Shown here: positions 1-8,748 of the stretch, one piece after another
How the letters are laid out: the number at the start of each line of letters is the position of its first letter
Numbering within the stretch: the stretch's first letter is position 1
Assembly: GCA_018267135.1 (NCBI GenBank)
Contig: JAFDZA010000030.1
Location: 18,846-82,845 of the forward strand
Reading direction: 5' to 3'
From: Bacteroidota bacterium
Lineage (GTDB): Bacteria; Bacteroidota; Bacteroidia; Cytophagales; Cyclobacteriaceae
Length of the DNA: 64,000 bases
Translations under genes and position numbers: made by a program
The notes under the pieces: model-generated
Seen by the model: only the letters and a program-made list of their open reading frames with translations
The model's database searches: none
What the model was told of the DNA's origin: nothing

Positions 1-21
1 AAGAACCAAACTTGGCTTTTT

Positions 22-705
22 ATGACCACCACTAAAATCGTTCATGGACATCCGTTTGTGGCCTACCGGCATGAAGAATATCCGGCTGATGAAATGGTAG
101 CTCGTTCTAAATCATTTTATGAATGGCTCGACCAGCGCAGAAGCGTGCGCGATTTTTCTGATCGCCCGGTGCCCCTCGAAGTCATCCATCACCTCCTTCA
201 GGCGGCTTCCACCGCCCCCTCGGGCGCACACAAACAACCGTGGACGTTTGTGGTAGTTTCTGATCCGGCTATTAAAAAACAAATTCGCGAAGAAGCCGAA
301 AAAGAAGAATACGAAAGTTACCACGGGCGCATGTCGGAAGAATGGATTGAAGACCTGAAGCCGCTGCAAACCGATTGGTCTAAACCTTTTTTAGAAACGG
401 CCCCTTATTTAATTGTTGTATTTAAAAAGGCGTATAACCTTCTTCCCAATGGGGCTACCCGAAATAATTATTATGTAAATGAATCTATTGGCATCGCCTG
501 TGGTTTTCTGCTGGCGGCCATTCACCATGCCGGGCTGGTAGCCTTAACTCATACTCCGAGCCCGATGAATTTTCTTTCTAAAATTTTAGACCGGCCCAAA
601 AACGAGCGTCCCTATTTGCTTATTCCGGTGGGATATGGAGCAGCCGAAACATACGTGCCGAAACTAAAAAGAAAAGAACTGGATGAAATAGTGGTACACA
701 GATAA
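22..705 (+). CDS. Iodotyrosine deiodinase-like nitroreductase-family flavoprotein
   Basis: A 227-residue FMN-binding nitroreductase-fold protein. It matches the iodotyrosine deiodinase (IYD) branch rather than generic nitroreductases: the FMN motif RRSVRDFS lies at residues 39-46 and PSGAHKQPW at 66-74. The lid residues that hold the halotyrosine zwitterion in mammalian IYD (Glu, then Tyr four residues later, then Lys 21 residues after Tyr) are present as E96, Y100 and K121. From the family, the inferred reaction is reductive dehalogenation of mono- or dihalotyrosine to tyrosine in the cytoplasm. The neighbourhood holds 4-hydroxyphenylpyruvate dioxygenase, so the product could enter tyrosine catabolism. 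It ends tail to tail with the next minus-strand gene with no gap. It could instead reduce another phenolic substrate. Confidence 0.8.
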   Translation: MTTTKIVHGHPFVAYRHEEYPADEMVARSKSFYEWLDQRRSVRDFSDRPVPLEVIHHLLQAASTAPSGAHKQPWTFVVVSDPAIKKQIREEAEKEEYESYHGRMSEEWIEDLKPLQTDWSKPFLETAPYLIVVFKKAYNLLPNGATRNNYYVNESIGIACGFLLAAIHHAGLVALTHTPSPMNFLSKILDRPKNERPYLLIPVGYGAAETYVPKLKRKELDEIVVHR

Positions 706-1110
706 TTACTTGACCCGCCACACCTCTTGTTGTTTTTCTTTCGTATTCAATAAAATCCGTAAAGGATTCGGCACCATTACTAATTTGGTTTCTTTTCCGG
801 GCATAGAATCTACTTCCACATAAATCCCCTCGGTGGCAGATACCGAAAATTCTTTTTTGGCAGAGATGGTATAAGATTTTGCCAGATAGGCGATGGGGAG
901 CAACACATCCGAATCGGGCGATAGTTTATCGAGCACTTCCTGCCATATCTTTTCTAAATACGGGCCGTGCTCTTCCTGTAGTGCATCTTCCAAATCATGA
1001 AGTTCCTCTTCCAGATCATCGTACTGAGGATTGTTGTAGTCAATTTTTTTTAGCTCTGTGCGCTTCACCGCAATCAACTGAATGGCCTTATCCAATACCT
1101 TCGTATCCAT
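706..1110 (-). CDS. Conserved hypothetical protein with N-terminal coiled coil
   Basis: A 134-residue protein of unknown function. Residues about 1-60 are charged and helical, with a heptad-like run rich in Glu, Asp and Leu. The C-terminal part is beta-like, with the hydrophobic stretch LVMVPNPLRILL near residues 108-119. There is no signal peptide, membrane segment or catalytic motif. The ATG start is clear and the stop codon abuts the stop of the convergent deiodinase-like gene. It stands alone on its strand, and nothing nearby suggests a role. Confidence 0.6.
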   Translation of the reverse strand: MDTKVLDKAIQLIAVKRTELKKIDYNNPQYDDLEEELHDLEDALQEEHGPYLEKIWQEVLDKLSPDSDVLLPIAYLAKSYTISAKKEFSVSATEGIYVEVDSMPGKETKLVMVPNPLRILLNTKEKQQEVWRVK

Positions 1111-1204
1111 GTGTTAAAATTTTCTTCAAGGTAAGAGAAATGAGTTTGATTTTAAAAATATTTTAATGAGGAATGATTACCTTTACCGACTTAATAAAAA
1201 ATAT

Positions 1205-2299
1205 ATGGCTACTGATTTTCTTCCACTCAATGGCACCGATTATATCGAGTTTTACGTAGGCAATGCTAAGCAGTCTGCATTATATTATCAGCATTGCTTT
1301 GGTTTTGAGTTAGTAGCTTATGCCGGCCCTGAAACCGGTGTGCGCGACCGGGCCTCGTATGTGGTGCAGCAACATAAAATACGCTTGGTGCTTACCTCTT
1401 CGCTGGTGCCCGGCTCTGACATAAACAAGCATGTAGATAAGCATGGAGACGGAGTAAAAGTGCTGGCGCTCTGGGTAGATGATGCCACCCGCTCGTTTCA
1501 AGAAACTTTGCTGCGCGGAGCCGTGGCCGTGCAGGAACCTAAAAAATTAGCCGATGAATTTGGCGAAGTGGTGGTTTCTTCCATTCAAACCTATGGCGAC
1601 ACTGTTCACACATTTGTAGAACGTAAAAATTATAAAGGTGCTTTTCTGCCCGGCTACAAGGCCGCCAAAAGTCAATTCAAATCTACCTCCGTAGGCCTCA
1701 GGCATGTCGACCATTGCGTGGGCAATGTTGAATTAGGACAAATGAACAAATGGGTGAAATTTTATGAAGATGTGATGGGTTTTAAACTGCTGATTACGTT
1801 TGACGACAAAGACATTTCTACAGAATACAGCGCCCTAATGAGCAAAGTCGTATCGAACGGAAACGGCTATGTTAAATTTCCCATTAATGAGCCTGCTCAA
1901 GGAAAAAAGAAATCGCAGATAGAAGAGTATATCGATTTTTATCATGGAGCGGGCGTACAACACATTGCCGTAGCCACAGACGACATTCTGCACACGGTGA
2001 GCGAACTACGCAAAAGAGGGGTCGAGTTTCTGCATGTGCCCGAAGTATATTATGAAGATGTAATGAAGCGTGTAGGGCATATTAATGAAGATTTGGAAGA
2101 ACTAAAAAAACTGAATATCCTCATCGACCGCGATGAAGAGGGATACCTTCTTCAGATTTTTTCAAAACCCGTGCAGGACCGCCCTACCCTATTTTTTGAA
2201 ATCATTGAACGAAATGGAGCCAAATCATTTGGCAAAGGAAATTTTAAAGCCTTATTTGAATCCATTGAACGCGAGCAGGCCCTGAGAGGAAATTTATAA
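1205..2299 (+). CDS. hpd: 4-hydroxyphenylpyruvate dioxygenase
   Basis: A 364-residue non-haem Fe(II) dioxygenase that converts 4-hydroxyphenylpyruvate to homogentisate in tyrosine degradation. It has two vicinal-oxygen-chelate domains. The iron ligands are visible as His170 in VDHCVGN, His253 in VQHIAVA and Glu332 in FFEIIER, counted from the ATG at 1205. I prefer that ATG to the one at 1166 because family similarity begins at DFLPLNGTDYIEFYVGN; the longer form only adds a basic 13-residue leader. The next gene starts 4 bases after its stop, so the two are probably co-transcribed. No homogentisate dioxygenase is in the window. Confidence 0.93.
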   Translation: MATDFLPLNGTDYIEFYVGNAKQSALYYQHCFGFELVAYAGPETGVRDRASYVVQQHKIRLVLTSSLVPGSDINKHVDKHGDGVKVLALWVDDATRSFQETLLRGAVAVQEPKKLADEFGEVVVSSIQTYGDTVHTFVERKNYKGAFLPGYKAAKSQFKSTSVGLRHVDHCVGNVELGQMNKWVKFYEDVMGFKLLITFDDKDISTEYSALMSKVVSNGNGYVKFPINEPAQGKKKSQIEEYIDFYHGAGVQHIAVATDDILHTVSELRKRGVEFLHVPEVYYEDVMKRVGHINEDLEELKKLNILIDRDEEGYLLQIFSKPVQDRPTLFFEIIERNGAKSFGKGNFKALFESIEREQALRGNL

Positions 2300-2303
2300 A
2301 ACA

Positions 2304-4028
2304 ATGTTACTGTTAGAAAACGCCACAGCAAGAGCAAACCGCTGGCTTGCCAGCCAGTTTATTGATGAAGCTACCAAAGAGGAAATCAGAAAGCTACTGG
2401 CATCGCCCGATCAAAAAAAACTGATTGATTCTTTTTACAAAGACCTGGAGTTTGGCACCGGTGGGCTGCGAGGAATTATGGGGGTGGGCTCTAACTGCAT
2501 GAACCAATATACAGTAGGTGCCGCCACACAAGGCATGGCTCATTATTTAAAGAAATCGTTTCCTTCTCAAGAAATCAAAGTAGCGATTGCCTACGACAGC
2601 CGAAATAATAGTTCTTATTTCGCCCATGTTACGGCTTCCGTTTTCTCGGCCAATGGTATTACCGTTTATTTGTTTAGCGAATTGCGCCCCACTCCTCTTC
2701 TTTCATTCGCCATTCGCTATCTGAAATGCCACGCAGGAGTAGTGATTACGGCCTCGCACAACCCCAAAGAATATAACGGCTACAAAGCCTATTGGAATGA
2801 AGGTGCCCAGCTTGTGCCCCCTCACGATAAAAATGTAATCGCTGAGATCAATGCCATCACCTCGTTTGATCAAATTAAGTTTACGGCCGAGCCCTCTAAA
2901 ATACAGGCTATAAAAAATGAAGTAGAAGATGCCTACTATCGCGAGGTTATCAACCGCATCCCTAAAAAAGAAAGCATCTATCGTCAACAAAATATTTCTC
3001 TGGTTTATTCCAGTCTTCATGGTGCCGGCATAACAATGGTTCCCGAGTGCCTTCATCGGCTTGGCTTTAGCAACCTCACCATTCTTGATGAGCAAAAAAC
3101 GCTCGATGGCAATTTTCCTACCGTACAATCGCCTAACCCTGAAGAGCAATCTGCTATGCAGATGGCCTTGCAAAAAGCAAAAGCTATACAAGCCGAACTG
3201 GTTATGGCTACCGATCCGGATACCGACCGAGTAGGATTGGGTATAGCCAACGATCGGGGCGAATATTTTTTGCTCAATGGCAATCAGGCATTTAGTTTAA
3301 TGATGTGGTTTATTTTAAAAAACCTGGATAGTAAACAAGGAGCGTACATTGCCAAAACAATTGTTACGACCGAACTGGTAGATGATATGGCCCGCAATCT
3401 TGGTGTAGAATGTTTCAACACCCTGACAGGTTTTAAGTACATAGCCCAACTGATGAGCGCGCTCGATGGTAAAAAGAGATTTATTGCGGCCGGAGAAGAA
3501 AGTTATGGCTACATGGTGGGCGATTTCGTTCGCGATAAAGATGCCGTGAGTGCTTGTGCCTTTTTCGCAGCAATGGCAGCCGCAGCCAAAGACGAAGGAA
3601 AAACATTGTACCAGTGGTTGCTCCAGATGTATGTAGAAAATGGATTTTACAAAGAAGGACTTATTAATCTGGTGCGAACAGGAGCCGATGGCGAGCAAGA
3701 GATTAAATCCATGATGGAAAAATTTAGAAACGAACCGCCTCAAAAAATAGCTGGTGAGCGTGTCGTGCGTGTGCTCGACTATAAAATCAGCCTTGAAAAA
3801 AATAGCCTTACCGGATCTATAAACCCTCTGAGGCTGCCTGCCTCCGATGTGCTTCAATTTTATACCGAAGCCGGATCTAAAATATCCGTTCGTCCTTCAG
3901 GCACGGAGCCTAAAATTAAATTTTATATCAGTGTAAAAACAAAACTCGAATCAGCGAAAGATTTTTTAGCAGCAGAAAAAATGTTGAATGAAAAAATAAA
4001 AATCATAAGCGAAGAAATTGTAAGCTAA
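2304..4028 (+). CDS. Phospho-sugar mutase (phosphoglucomutase/phosphomannomutase family)
   Basis: A 574-residue alpha-D-phosphohexomutase that moves phosphate between C1 and C6 of hexose phosphates. All four active-site loops are visible: the phosphoserine loop TASHNPKEYNGY (catalytic Ser151), the Mg2+ loop DPDTDR (304-309), the sugar-specificity loop GEESYG (397-402) and the phosphate loop RPSGTEP (530-536). The GTGGLRG motif is near residue 51. The length fits the long Bacteroidota form. Glucose versus mannose preference cannot be read from these motifs. It lies 4 bases downstream of hpd and 20 bases upstream of the HMA-AraC gene, so a shared transcript is possible, though the functions are unrelated. 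Confidence 0.9.
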   Translation: MLLLENATARANRWLASQFIDEATKEEIRKLLASPDQKKLIDSFYKDLEFGTGGLRGIMGVGSNCMNQYTVGAATQGMAHYLKKSFPSQEIKVAIAYDSRNNSSYFAHVTASVFSANGITVYLFSELRPTPLLSFAIRYLKCHAGVVITASHNPKEYNGYKAYWNEGAQLVPPHDKNVIAEINAITSFDQIKFTAEPSKIQAIKNEVEDAYYREVINRIPKKESIYRQQNISLVYSSLHGAGITMVPECLHRLGFSNLTILDEQKTLDGNFPTVQSPNPEEQSAMQMALQKAKAIQAELVMATDPDTDRVGLGIANDRGEYFLLNGNQAFSLMMWFILKNLDSKQGAYIAKTIVTTELVDDMARNLGVECFNTLTGFKYIAQLMSALDGKKRFIAAGEESYGYMVGDFVRDKDAVSACAFFAAMAAAAKDEGKTLYQWLLQMYVENGFYKEGLINLVRTGADGEQEIKSMMEKFRNEPPQKIAGERVVRVLDYKISLEKNSLTGSINPLRLPASDVLQFYTEAGSKISVRPSGTEPKIKFYISVKTKLESAKDFLAAEKMLNEKIKIISEEIVS

Positions 4029-4048
4029 TAGAAACATACCCCCAAAGC

Positions 4049-4612
4049 ATGAATAATCTCTTCATCAAAAACATGGTTTGTAGCCGGTGCATTTTGGTGG
4101 TGCAAAACGAATTAGCTAAACTAAAAATTCCGGTAAAGCATGTTGCCTTAGGAGAAGTTTCGCTGGAAAAAGAATTATCTGAAGAACAGAAGGGAAAAAT
4201 AGAAACCGCGTTAGTCCCTCTGGGGTTTGAATTGATTGATAACCGGAAGGGTCGGATCATAGAAAAAATTAAAACCACCATCATTAACCTTGTCCACCAC
4301 CAGAATGGGAACCTAAAAACTAATCTGTCAGATATTTTAAGTCAAGAACTTCACCATGACTATAATTATTTATCTAATCTTTTTTCGGAAGTAGAGGGTA
4401 CTACTATTGAAAAATACTTTATCACACAAAAAATTGAGCGTGTAAAAGAATGGTTGGTGTACGATGAACTCTCATTAAGCGAGATAGCCCACCGGCTTAA
4501 TTATTCCAGTGTAGCCTACCTGAGCAACCAGTTCAAAAAAATAACCGGGCTTACCCCCAGCCACTTTAAACAAATTAAAGAAGAGAAAAGAAAACCGCTG
4601 GATCAGGTGTAG
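4049..4612 (+). CDS. AraC-family regulator with N-terminal HMA-like metal-binding domain
   Basis: A 187-residue fusion. Residues 1-65 resemble a small heavy-metal-associated domain: MVCSRC (Cys11 and Cys14) fits the MxCxxC Cu(I) motif and the spacing of the following strands and helices is HMA-like. Residues about 93-175 form a two-helix-turn-helix AraC domain; the second HTH runs through LSEIAHRLNYSS and ends in the family signature GLTPSHFK. The inferred role is a copper or soft-metal sensor that activates transcription. The CopA ATPase and an HMA chaperone lie just downstream, and their promoters carry repeated AAATC-type motifs that could be its sites. Its own gene lacks a clear promoter in the 20-base gap after the mutase gene. 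Confidence 0.82.
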   Translation: MNNLFIKNMVCSRCILVVQNELAKLKIPVKHVALGEVSLEKELSEEQKGKIETALVPLGFELIDNRKGRIIEKIKTTIINLVHHQNGNLKTNLSDILSQELHHDYNYLSNLFSEVEGTTIEKYFITQKIERVKEWLVYDELSLSEIAHRLNYSSVAYLSNQFKKITGLTPSHFKQIKEEKRKPLDQV

Positions 4613-4706
4613 ATTTGTGAGGCGGCAAACCTACCGAAACACAATCAAGCCATAGATTTATTTTTTTGTATCTTCATCTTTTTCTCTTTGAACTAAAAAT
4701 AAACAA

Positions 4707-5240
4707 ATGAAGACCAATCGTTATTGCGCATTTCTGCGAGGTGTTAACGTAAAAGGAACAAATATGAAAATGACAGATGTTTGTGCTGTCTTTGCTTCCG
4801 CAGGAATAACAAGGGTATCATCGGTGCTGGCTTCGGGAAATATTTTATTTTCTTCTTCAAAAAACAAAAGTGATTTAAAGGCACAATTAGAAAAACTATT
4901 ATCGGCATATTTTAAATACGAAGCTTTTCTCTTTATAAAAGACAAGGAGGAGTTGGCAACTCTTTTAAGCAAAAATCCATTTATACCGGATGAAGAATTT
5001 CATATTTATGGGTTCGTGGGGGTTGCCGGGATTGAAAAAACATTAATGGAAGAGTTTGAAAAAATTAAGATAACAAATGGTGAAGAGGCAAAAATCGTAG
5101 CGAATCATTTCTATTGGAAGGTGCAAAAAGGAAATACACTCGATTCTGCGTTCGGAAAAATCTTGGGAAATAAAAACCTTAAGGCGAGTTTTACTTCGCG
5201 CAACCTGAATACCCTTGAAAAGATTCTGAAGAAGATGTAA
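4707..5240 (+). CDS. DUF1697 domain-containing protein
   Basis: A 177-residue soluble protein of the DUF1697 family, recognised from the N-terminal CAFLRGVNVKG motif followed by VLASGNILFSS near residues 42-52, and from the FTSRNLNTLEKI motif at the C-terminus. The biochemical function of this widespread family is unknown. The gene sits between the HMA-AraC regulator and copA, but its upstream DNA lacks the AAATC repeats found before copA, so I see no sign that it belongs to the copper regulon. The sequence is AT-rich compared with most flanking genes. Confidence 0.85.
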   Translation: MKTNRYCAFLRGVNVKGTNMKMTDVCAVFASAGITRVSSVLASGNILFSSSKNKSDLKAQLEKLLSAYFKYEAFLFIKDKEELATLLSKNPFIPDEEFHIYGFVGVAGIEKTLMEEFEKIKITNGEEAKIVANHFYWKVQKGNTLDSAFGKILGNKNLKASFTSRNLNTLEKILKKM

Positions 5241-5379
5241 CCCTGTAATCATCCAATCCTTTCGAGACTACAAAGAACACTTAATCATAAATTTATCCAC
5301 GTAATCCAACACACCTCTATTATAAGTGAATAGCTATTTTCATCATGACAATGCATTAATAAAAATTATTTCCCAAGGC

Positions 5380-5444
5380 GTAAATCTTACAAATCATACT
5401 TAAAATTTCATAATAAAATTCCTCTTTAGAATGGCCAACTTTGT
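5380..5444 (+). promoter_or_regulatory. copA promoter with tandem AAATC-type operator repeats
   Basis: Two adjacent near-identical 9-mers, AAATCTTAC (5382-5390) and AAATCATAC (5391-5399), lie upstream of a CAACTTTGT box (5436-5444) that resembles the TTTG half of the Bacteroidota -7 element. The same block, with the same 56-base distance from its first G to the CAACTTTGT box, precedes the HMA chaperone gene at 7883. Direct repeats are the usual target form of AraC-family proteins, so the HMA-AraC protein at 4049 is the candidate binder. That assignment is inference. Confidence 0.6.
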
Positions 5445-5463
5445 GATATAAAAAACATAAGTG

Positions 5464-7878
5464 ATGGCAGCAAATAATAAAGAAACCATTTACCTCCCCT
5501 TAGAAAATGTAGAAAGTGAACATTGCGCGTTGATCGTTGACAAAGGGTTATCAAAAATTGAGGGTGTGGTAGCTCACAAGGTTGAACTCAACAATCAAAG
5601 AGCCGTCATTACGGTAAGCGACCCTCAGGTTGTAAATGAGGCCGTAAAAGCAATTAAAGGTTTAGGCTATGGCGTAACTACTGTAAAAAAATCATTTCCG
5701 GTTTTAAACATGTCGTGTGCCTCTTGTGCCATTAGTGCAGAGAGTGCCGCCAAAGCCGCGAACGGGGTGGTGAGTGCTTCCGTAAATTTTGCGTCTGGAA
5801 TATTGCAGGTAGAATACATTCCTACCATCACTACACCGCAGGCATTACAAAAAGCGGTGCAAGCCGTTGGCTACGACCTACTGATGGCAGACGAGGTTAC
5901 ACAACATGACACTATAGAGGCGTTGCACGAAAAAAAGATCCATCAGTTAAAAAACAAAACCGTTTGGGCGCTTCTTCTTTCATTACCGGTAGTAGTGATC
6001 GGCATGTTTTTTATGACGATCCCGTATGCGAACGAAATCATGTGGTTGTTTGCTACTCCGGTAGTAGTTTGGTTAGGCCAGGATTTTTTTATTAACGCGC
6101 TAAAGCAGGCCAAACATCGGTCTGCTAACATGGATACGCTGGTGGCATTAAGTACAGGAATTGCCTATTTGTTTAGTGTATTCAATATGTGGTTTCCGGA
6201 ATTTTGGCATACGCGGGGGTTGCACGCGCACGTTTATTTTGAAGCCGCCTCTGTGGTAATTGCTTTTATTTTGTTGGGAAAATGGTTGGAAGAAAAAGCG
6301 AAGGGCAATACTTCTTCTGCCATTAAAAAATTAATGGGGCTGCAACCCAAAACAGTTACAGTAATACAACCAAACGGTGCAGAGAAACAAATAGCCGTAG
6401 AAGAAGTAACGATAAATGATATTGTTTTGGTAAAACCAGGTGAAAAAATTGCTGTGGACGGGATGGTTATTTCGGGAAGCTCCTATGTGGACGAAAGCAT
6501 GTTGACCGGTGAACCCATACCCGTGTTGAAAAAAGAAAACGAGAAGGTGTTTGCAGGAACTCTTAACCAAAAAGGAAGTTTTCAATTCGCGGCCGTAAAA
6601 GTAGGGAAAGAAACAATGCTTGCCCAAATCATAAAAATGGTGCAAGATGCACAAGGAAGCAAAGCTCCGGTTCAGAAATTAGTTGATAAGATAGCGGGCA
6701 TTTTTGTGCCGGTGGTAATAGGTATCGCCATTCTAACATTCACTTTATGGGTTATTTTAGGAGGCGATAACGGTATTGTGCACGGCTTATTAGCAGCGGT
6801 AACAGTTTTGGTTATTGCCTGCCCTTGTGCATTAGGGTTAGCCACTCCTACCGCCATTATGGTGGGGGTAGGTAAAGGTGCTGAAAATGGAATATTGATT
6901 AAAGATGCTGAAAGTCTGGAGTTGTCTCAAAAGATAAATGCTATTGTGCTGGATAAAACAGGTACAATTACGGAAGGCCGTCCGCAGGTTACAGACATCA
7001 AATGGAAAAACGATAATGACACTGCCCGGGCAATTCTGGTAAGTATCGAAAAACAATCCGAACATCCGTTGGCCGAAGCTATTGTAAAATACTTCCATGC
7101 TACACCAACCATTTCATTATCCTCTTTTGAAAGCATTACCGGAAAAGGAGTAAAAGCATACTATCATGATGAAGAATATATTGTTGGAAATAAAAAACTG
7201 ATGACGGAAAGTAACATCGCGATAGATGAATCATTACAAAAGCAAGCAGAGGAATGGAGTAAACAATCTAAAACGGTTATTTGGTTTGCCAATAGTAAGC
7301 AAGTTCTTTGCCTAATTGCTATTGCCGATACTATTAAAAGCACCTCGGCAGAGGCCATTAAACAACTGCAAAGTATGGGCATTGACATATACATGCTCAC
7401 AGGCGATAACGAAGCCACGGCCAAAGCTATAGCACAGCAAACCGGCATTAATCATTACAAGGCAGAAGTATTACCACAACATAAAGCCGATTTTGTAAAA
7501 GAATTACAGTTCCAGGGCAAAACAGTAGCCATGGCGGGCGATGGTATTAATGACAGCACCGCTTTAGCAACAGCCGATGTAAGTATCGCGATGGGAAAAG
7601 GAAGCGACATTGCAATGGAGGTGGCCAAGATGACGATTATCTCTTCCGATCTAACCAAAATTCCTCAGGCCATTAAACTTTCTAAACAAACGGTTTCCAC
7701 CATTCAACAAAATTTATTTTGGGCATTTATATACAATGTTATCGGTATTCCGGTAGCCGCAGGCATTCTTTATCCAATAAATGGTTTTTTATTGAATCCG
7801 ATGATAGCCGGAGCTGCAATGGCTTTAAGCAGCGTAAGTGTGGTAACGAATAGTTTAAGACTAAAATGGAAAAAGTAA
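5464..7878 (+). CDS. copA: Copper-translocating P1B-type ATPase
   Basis: An 804-residue inner-membrane Cu(I) exporter. Numbered from the GTG at 5461, there are two N-terminal HMA-type domains. The first (about 8-76) has lost the CxxC pair and keeps only one Cys in ESEHC; the second (about 79-148) has MSCASC with Cys86 and Cys89. Membrane helices surround the CPC metal site (Cys454-Pro-Cys456). The phosphorylation site is D498 in DKTGT, the actuator has LTGEP, the nucleotide domain has SEHPLAEA and the hinge is GDGINDS (693-699). I favour the ATG at 5464 over the GTG just before it. The downstream HMA gene has the same control element, so coordinated copper response is likely. Confidence 0.95.
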   Translation: MAANNKETIYLPLENVESEHCALIVDKGLSKIEGVVAHKVELNNQRAVITVSDPQVVNEAVKAIKGLGYGVTTVKKSFPVLNMSCASCAISAESAAKAANGVVSASVNFASGILQVEYIPTITTPQALQKAVQAVGYDLLMADEVTQHDTIEALHEKKIHQLKNKTVWALLLSLPVVVIGMFFMTIPYANEIMWLFATPVVVWLGQDFFINALKQAKHRSANMDTLVALSTGIAYLFSVFNMWFPEFWHTRGLHAHVYFEAASVVIAFILLGKWLEEKAKGNTSSAIKKLMGLQPKTVTVIQPNGAEKQIAVEEVTINDIVLVKPGEKIAVDGMVISGSSYVDESMLTGEPIPVLKKENEKVFAGTLNQKGSFQFAAVKVGKETMLAQIIKMVQDAQGSKAPVQKLVDKIAGIFVPVVIGIAILTFTLWVILGGDNGIVHGLLAAVTVLVIACPCALGLATPTAIMVGVGKGAENGILIKDAESLELSQKINAIVLDKTGTITEGRPQVTDIKWKNDNDTARAILVSIEKQSEHPLAEAIVKYFHATPTISLSSFESITGKGVKAYYHDEEYIVGNKKLMTESNIAIDESLQKQAEEWSKQSKTVIWFANSKQVLCLIAIADTIKSTSAEAIKQLQSMGIDIYMLTGDNEATAKAIAQQTGINHYKAEVLPQHKADFVKELQFQGKTVAMAGDGINDSTALATADVSIAMGKGSDIAMEVAKMTIISSDLTKIPQAIKLSKQTVSTIQQNLFWAFIYNVIGIPVAAGILYPINGFLLNPMIAGAAMALSSVSVVTNSLRLKWKK

Positions 7879-7882
7879 ACCT

Positions 7883-7947
7883 GTAAATCTTGTAAATCAA
7901 ACACAAAATATCACAATCAAATCATACTAAATTTTATTCAACTTTGT
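7883..7947 (+). promoter_or_regulatory. Promoter of the HMA chaperone gene with AAATC-type repeats
   Basis: Three related 9-mers are present: AAATCTTGT (7885-7893), AAATCAAAC (7894-7902) and AAATCATAC (7919-7927), followed by CAACTTTGT (7939-7947). The last 9-mer is identical to one in the copA promoter. The distance from the first G of the block to the CAACTTTGT box is 56 bases, exactly as before copA, although the rest of the two intergenic regions differs. This points to common control of both copper genes. Confidence 0.6.
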
Positions 7948-7979
7948 ATCGTTTTAATTCAATATAAAATTTTAATACT

Positions 7980-8213
7980 ATGGAAAGCAATCAACAGAAA
8001 TTTCAATTTAAAACAAATATCAATTGTGGCGGGTGCATCGCCTCAGTAAAACCATTTCTGGACCAAGCCGAAGGCGTGTGCGAATGGCACGTAGACACCA
8101 CCAACCCCAACAAAGTTCTTACCGTGCAGGCAGAAGGAATTTCTCCTCTGAAAATTATAGAAACAGTGCAAAAGGCAGGCTTTAAAATTGATACACTCCA
8201 GCCCCAAGCATAA
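7980..8213 (+). CDS. Small heavy-metal-associated (HMA) domain protein, probable copper chaperone
   Basis: A 77-residue single HMA domain. The metal site is INCGGC with Cys16 and Cys19; the Met that usually precedes the first Cys by two residues is replaced by Ile. The remaining sequence has the expected beta-alpha-beta pattern, ending in IETVQKAGFKID. From the family, the inferred role is cytoplasmic Cu(I) binding and delivery to the CopA ATPase encoded 101 bases upstream. Its own promoter carries the same repeat block as copA. An unusual point is the glycine-rich CGGC in place of the common CxSC. Confidence 0.85.
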   Translation: MESNQQKFQFKTNINCGGCIASVKPFLDQAEGVCEWHVDTTNPNKVLTVQAEGISPLKIIETVQKAGFKIDTLQPQA

Positions 8214-8302
8214 TCATCGGTCTATAAAGTACGGCCCGGTACAGCAACTACCTGATATTTTTAGTTTCTTTGTAACTTAAATGATTACATTCTAACTTCA
8301 TC

Positions 8303-8713
8303 ATGAGCAAATTAATTATTAACCGGCTCGATTATGCACGAATTAAAAAGTGCATCAGCGATGCCAAACAATTCAAGTCAATCAGCAAAACCGAAGCCGA
8401 CAAACTGATTAAAGAATTAGACTCGGCCGAAGTGGTGGAGCCCGAAGAGATACCCTCTAATGTGGTAACGATGAACTCCATTGTAAAACTGAGTTTTCTC
8501 AACAGTAACAAACAAATTCAGTTTCAAATCGTGTATCCCGATCAGGCCAATGTAAAAGAAAATAAAATCTCAATTTTCTCCCCTATTGCCACGGCCCTCA
8601 TCGGGTACAAGGCAAAAGATGAAATAGAATGGATTGTACCGGCCGGGCTTACCCGAATCCGGGTGGATGCCATCGTGTATCAACCCGAAGCAGCCGGTGA
8701 TTACAATTTATAA
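8303..8713 (+). CDS. GreA/GreB C-terminal domain protein, Rnk-like
   Basis: A 136-residue protein with a GreA/GreB-type C-terminal domain at about residues 48-130 (VVTMNSIVKLSF, ISIFSPIATALIGYKAKDEI). The N-terminal 45 residues are too short for the Gre coiled coil, so it resembles Rnk, the nucleoside-diphosphate kinase regulator that binds RNA polymerase. It probably modulates transcription through the secondary channel or by competing with Gre factors. The two acidic residues at the tip of Gre factors cannot be confidently located. It is monocistronic and converges on the GH18 gene, with a strong hairpin between them. Confidence 0.82.
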   Translation: MSKLIINRLDYARIKKCISDAKQFKSISKTEADKLIKELDSAEVVEPEEIPSNVVTMNSIVKLSFLNSNKQIQFQIVYPDQANVKENKISIFSPIATALIGYKAKDEIEWIVPAGLTRIRVDAIVYQPEAAGDYNL

Positions 8714-8723
8714 TGAGTTGGAA

Positions 8724-8748
8724 GGTATCAACGCTTAGCGTTGATACC
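8724..8748. terminator. 11-bp perfect hairpin between convergent genes, loop is the GH18 stop codon
   Basis: Arms 8724-8734 (GGTATCAACGC) and 8738-8748 pair perfectly, leaving a 3-base loop, TTA, which is the complement of the TAA stop of the minus-strand GH18 gene. The right arm therefore encodes the last residues of that protein. Neither side has a uridine run, so it is not a classical intrinsic terminator. It may act as a transcript-end or stability structure for both convergent genes. Confidence 0.5.

Noticed and set aside
3315..3857. 180-codon antisense ORF inside the phosphohexomutase gene
   Set aside because: The sense frame has all four active-site loops; the antisense product is Phe/His-rich and matches nothing.
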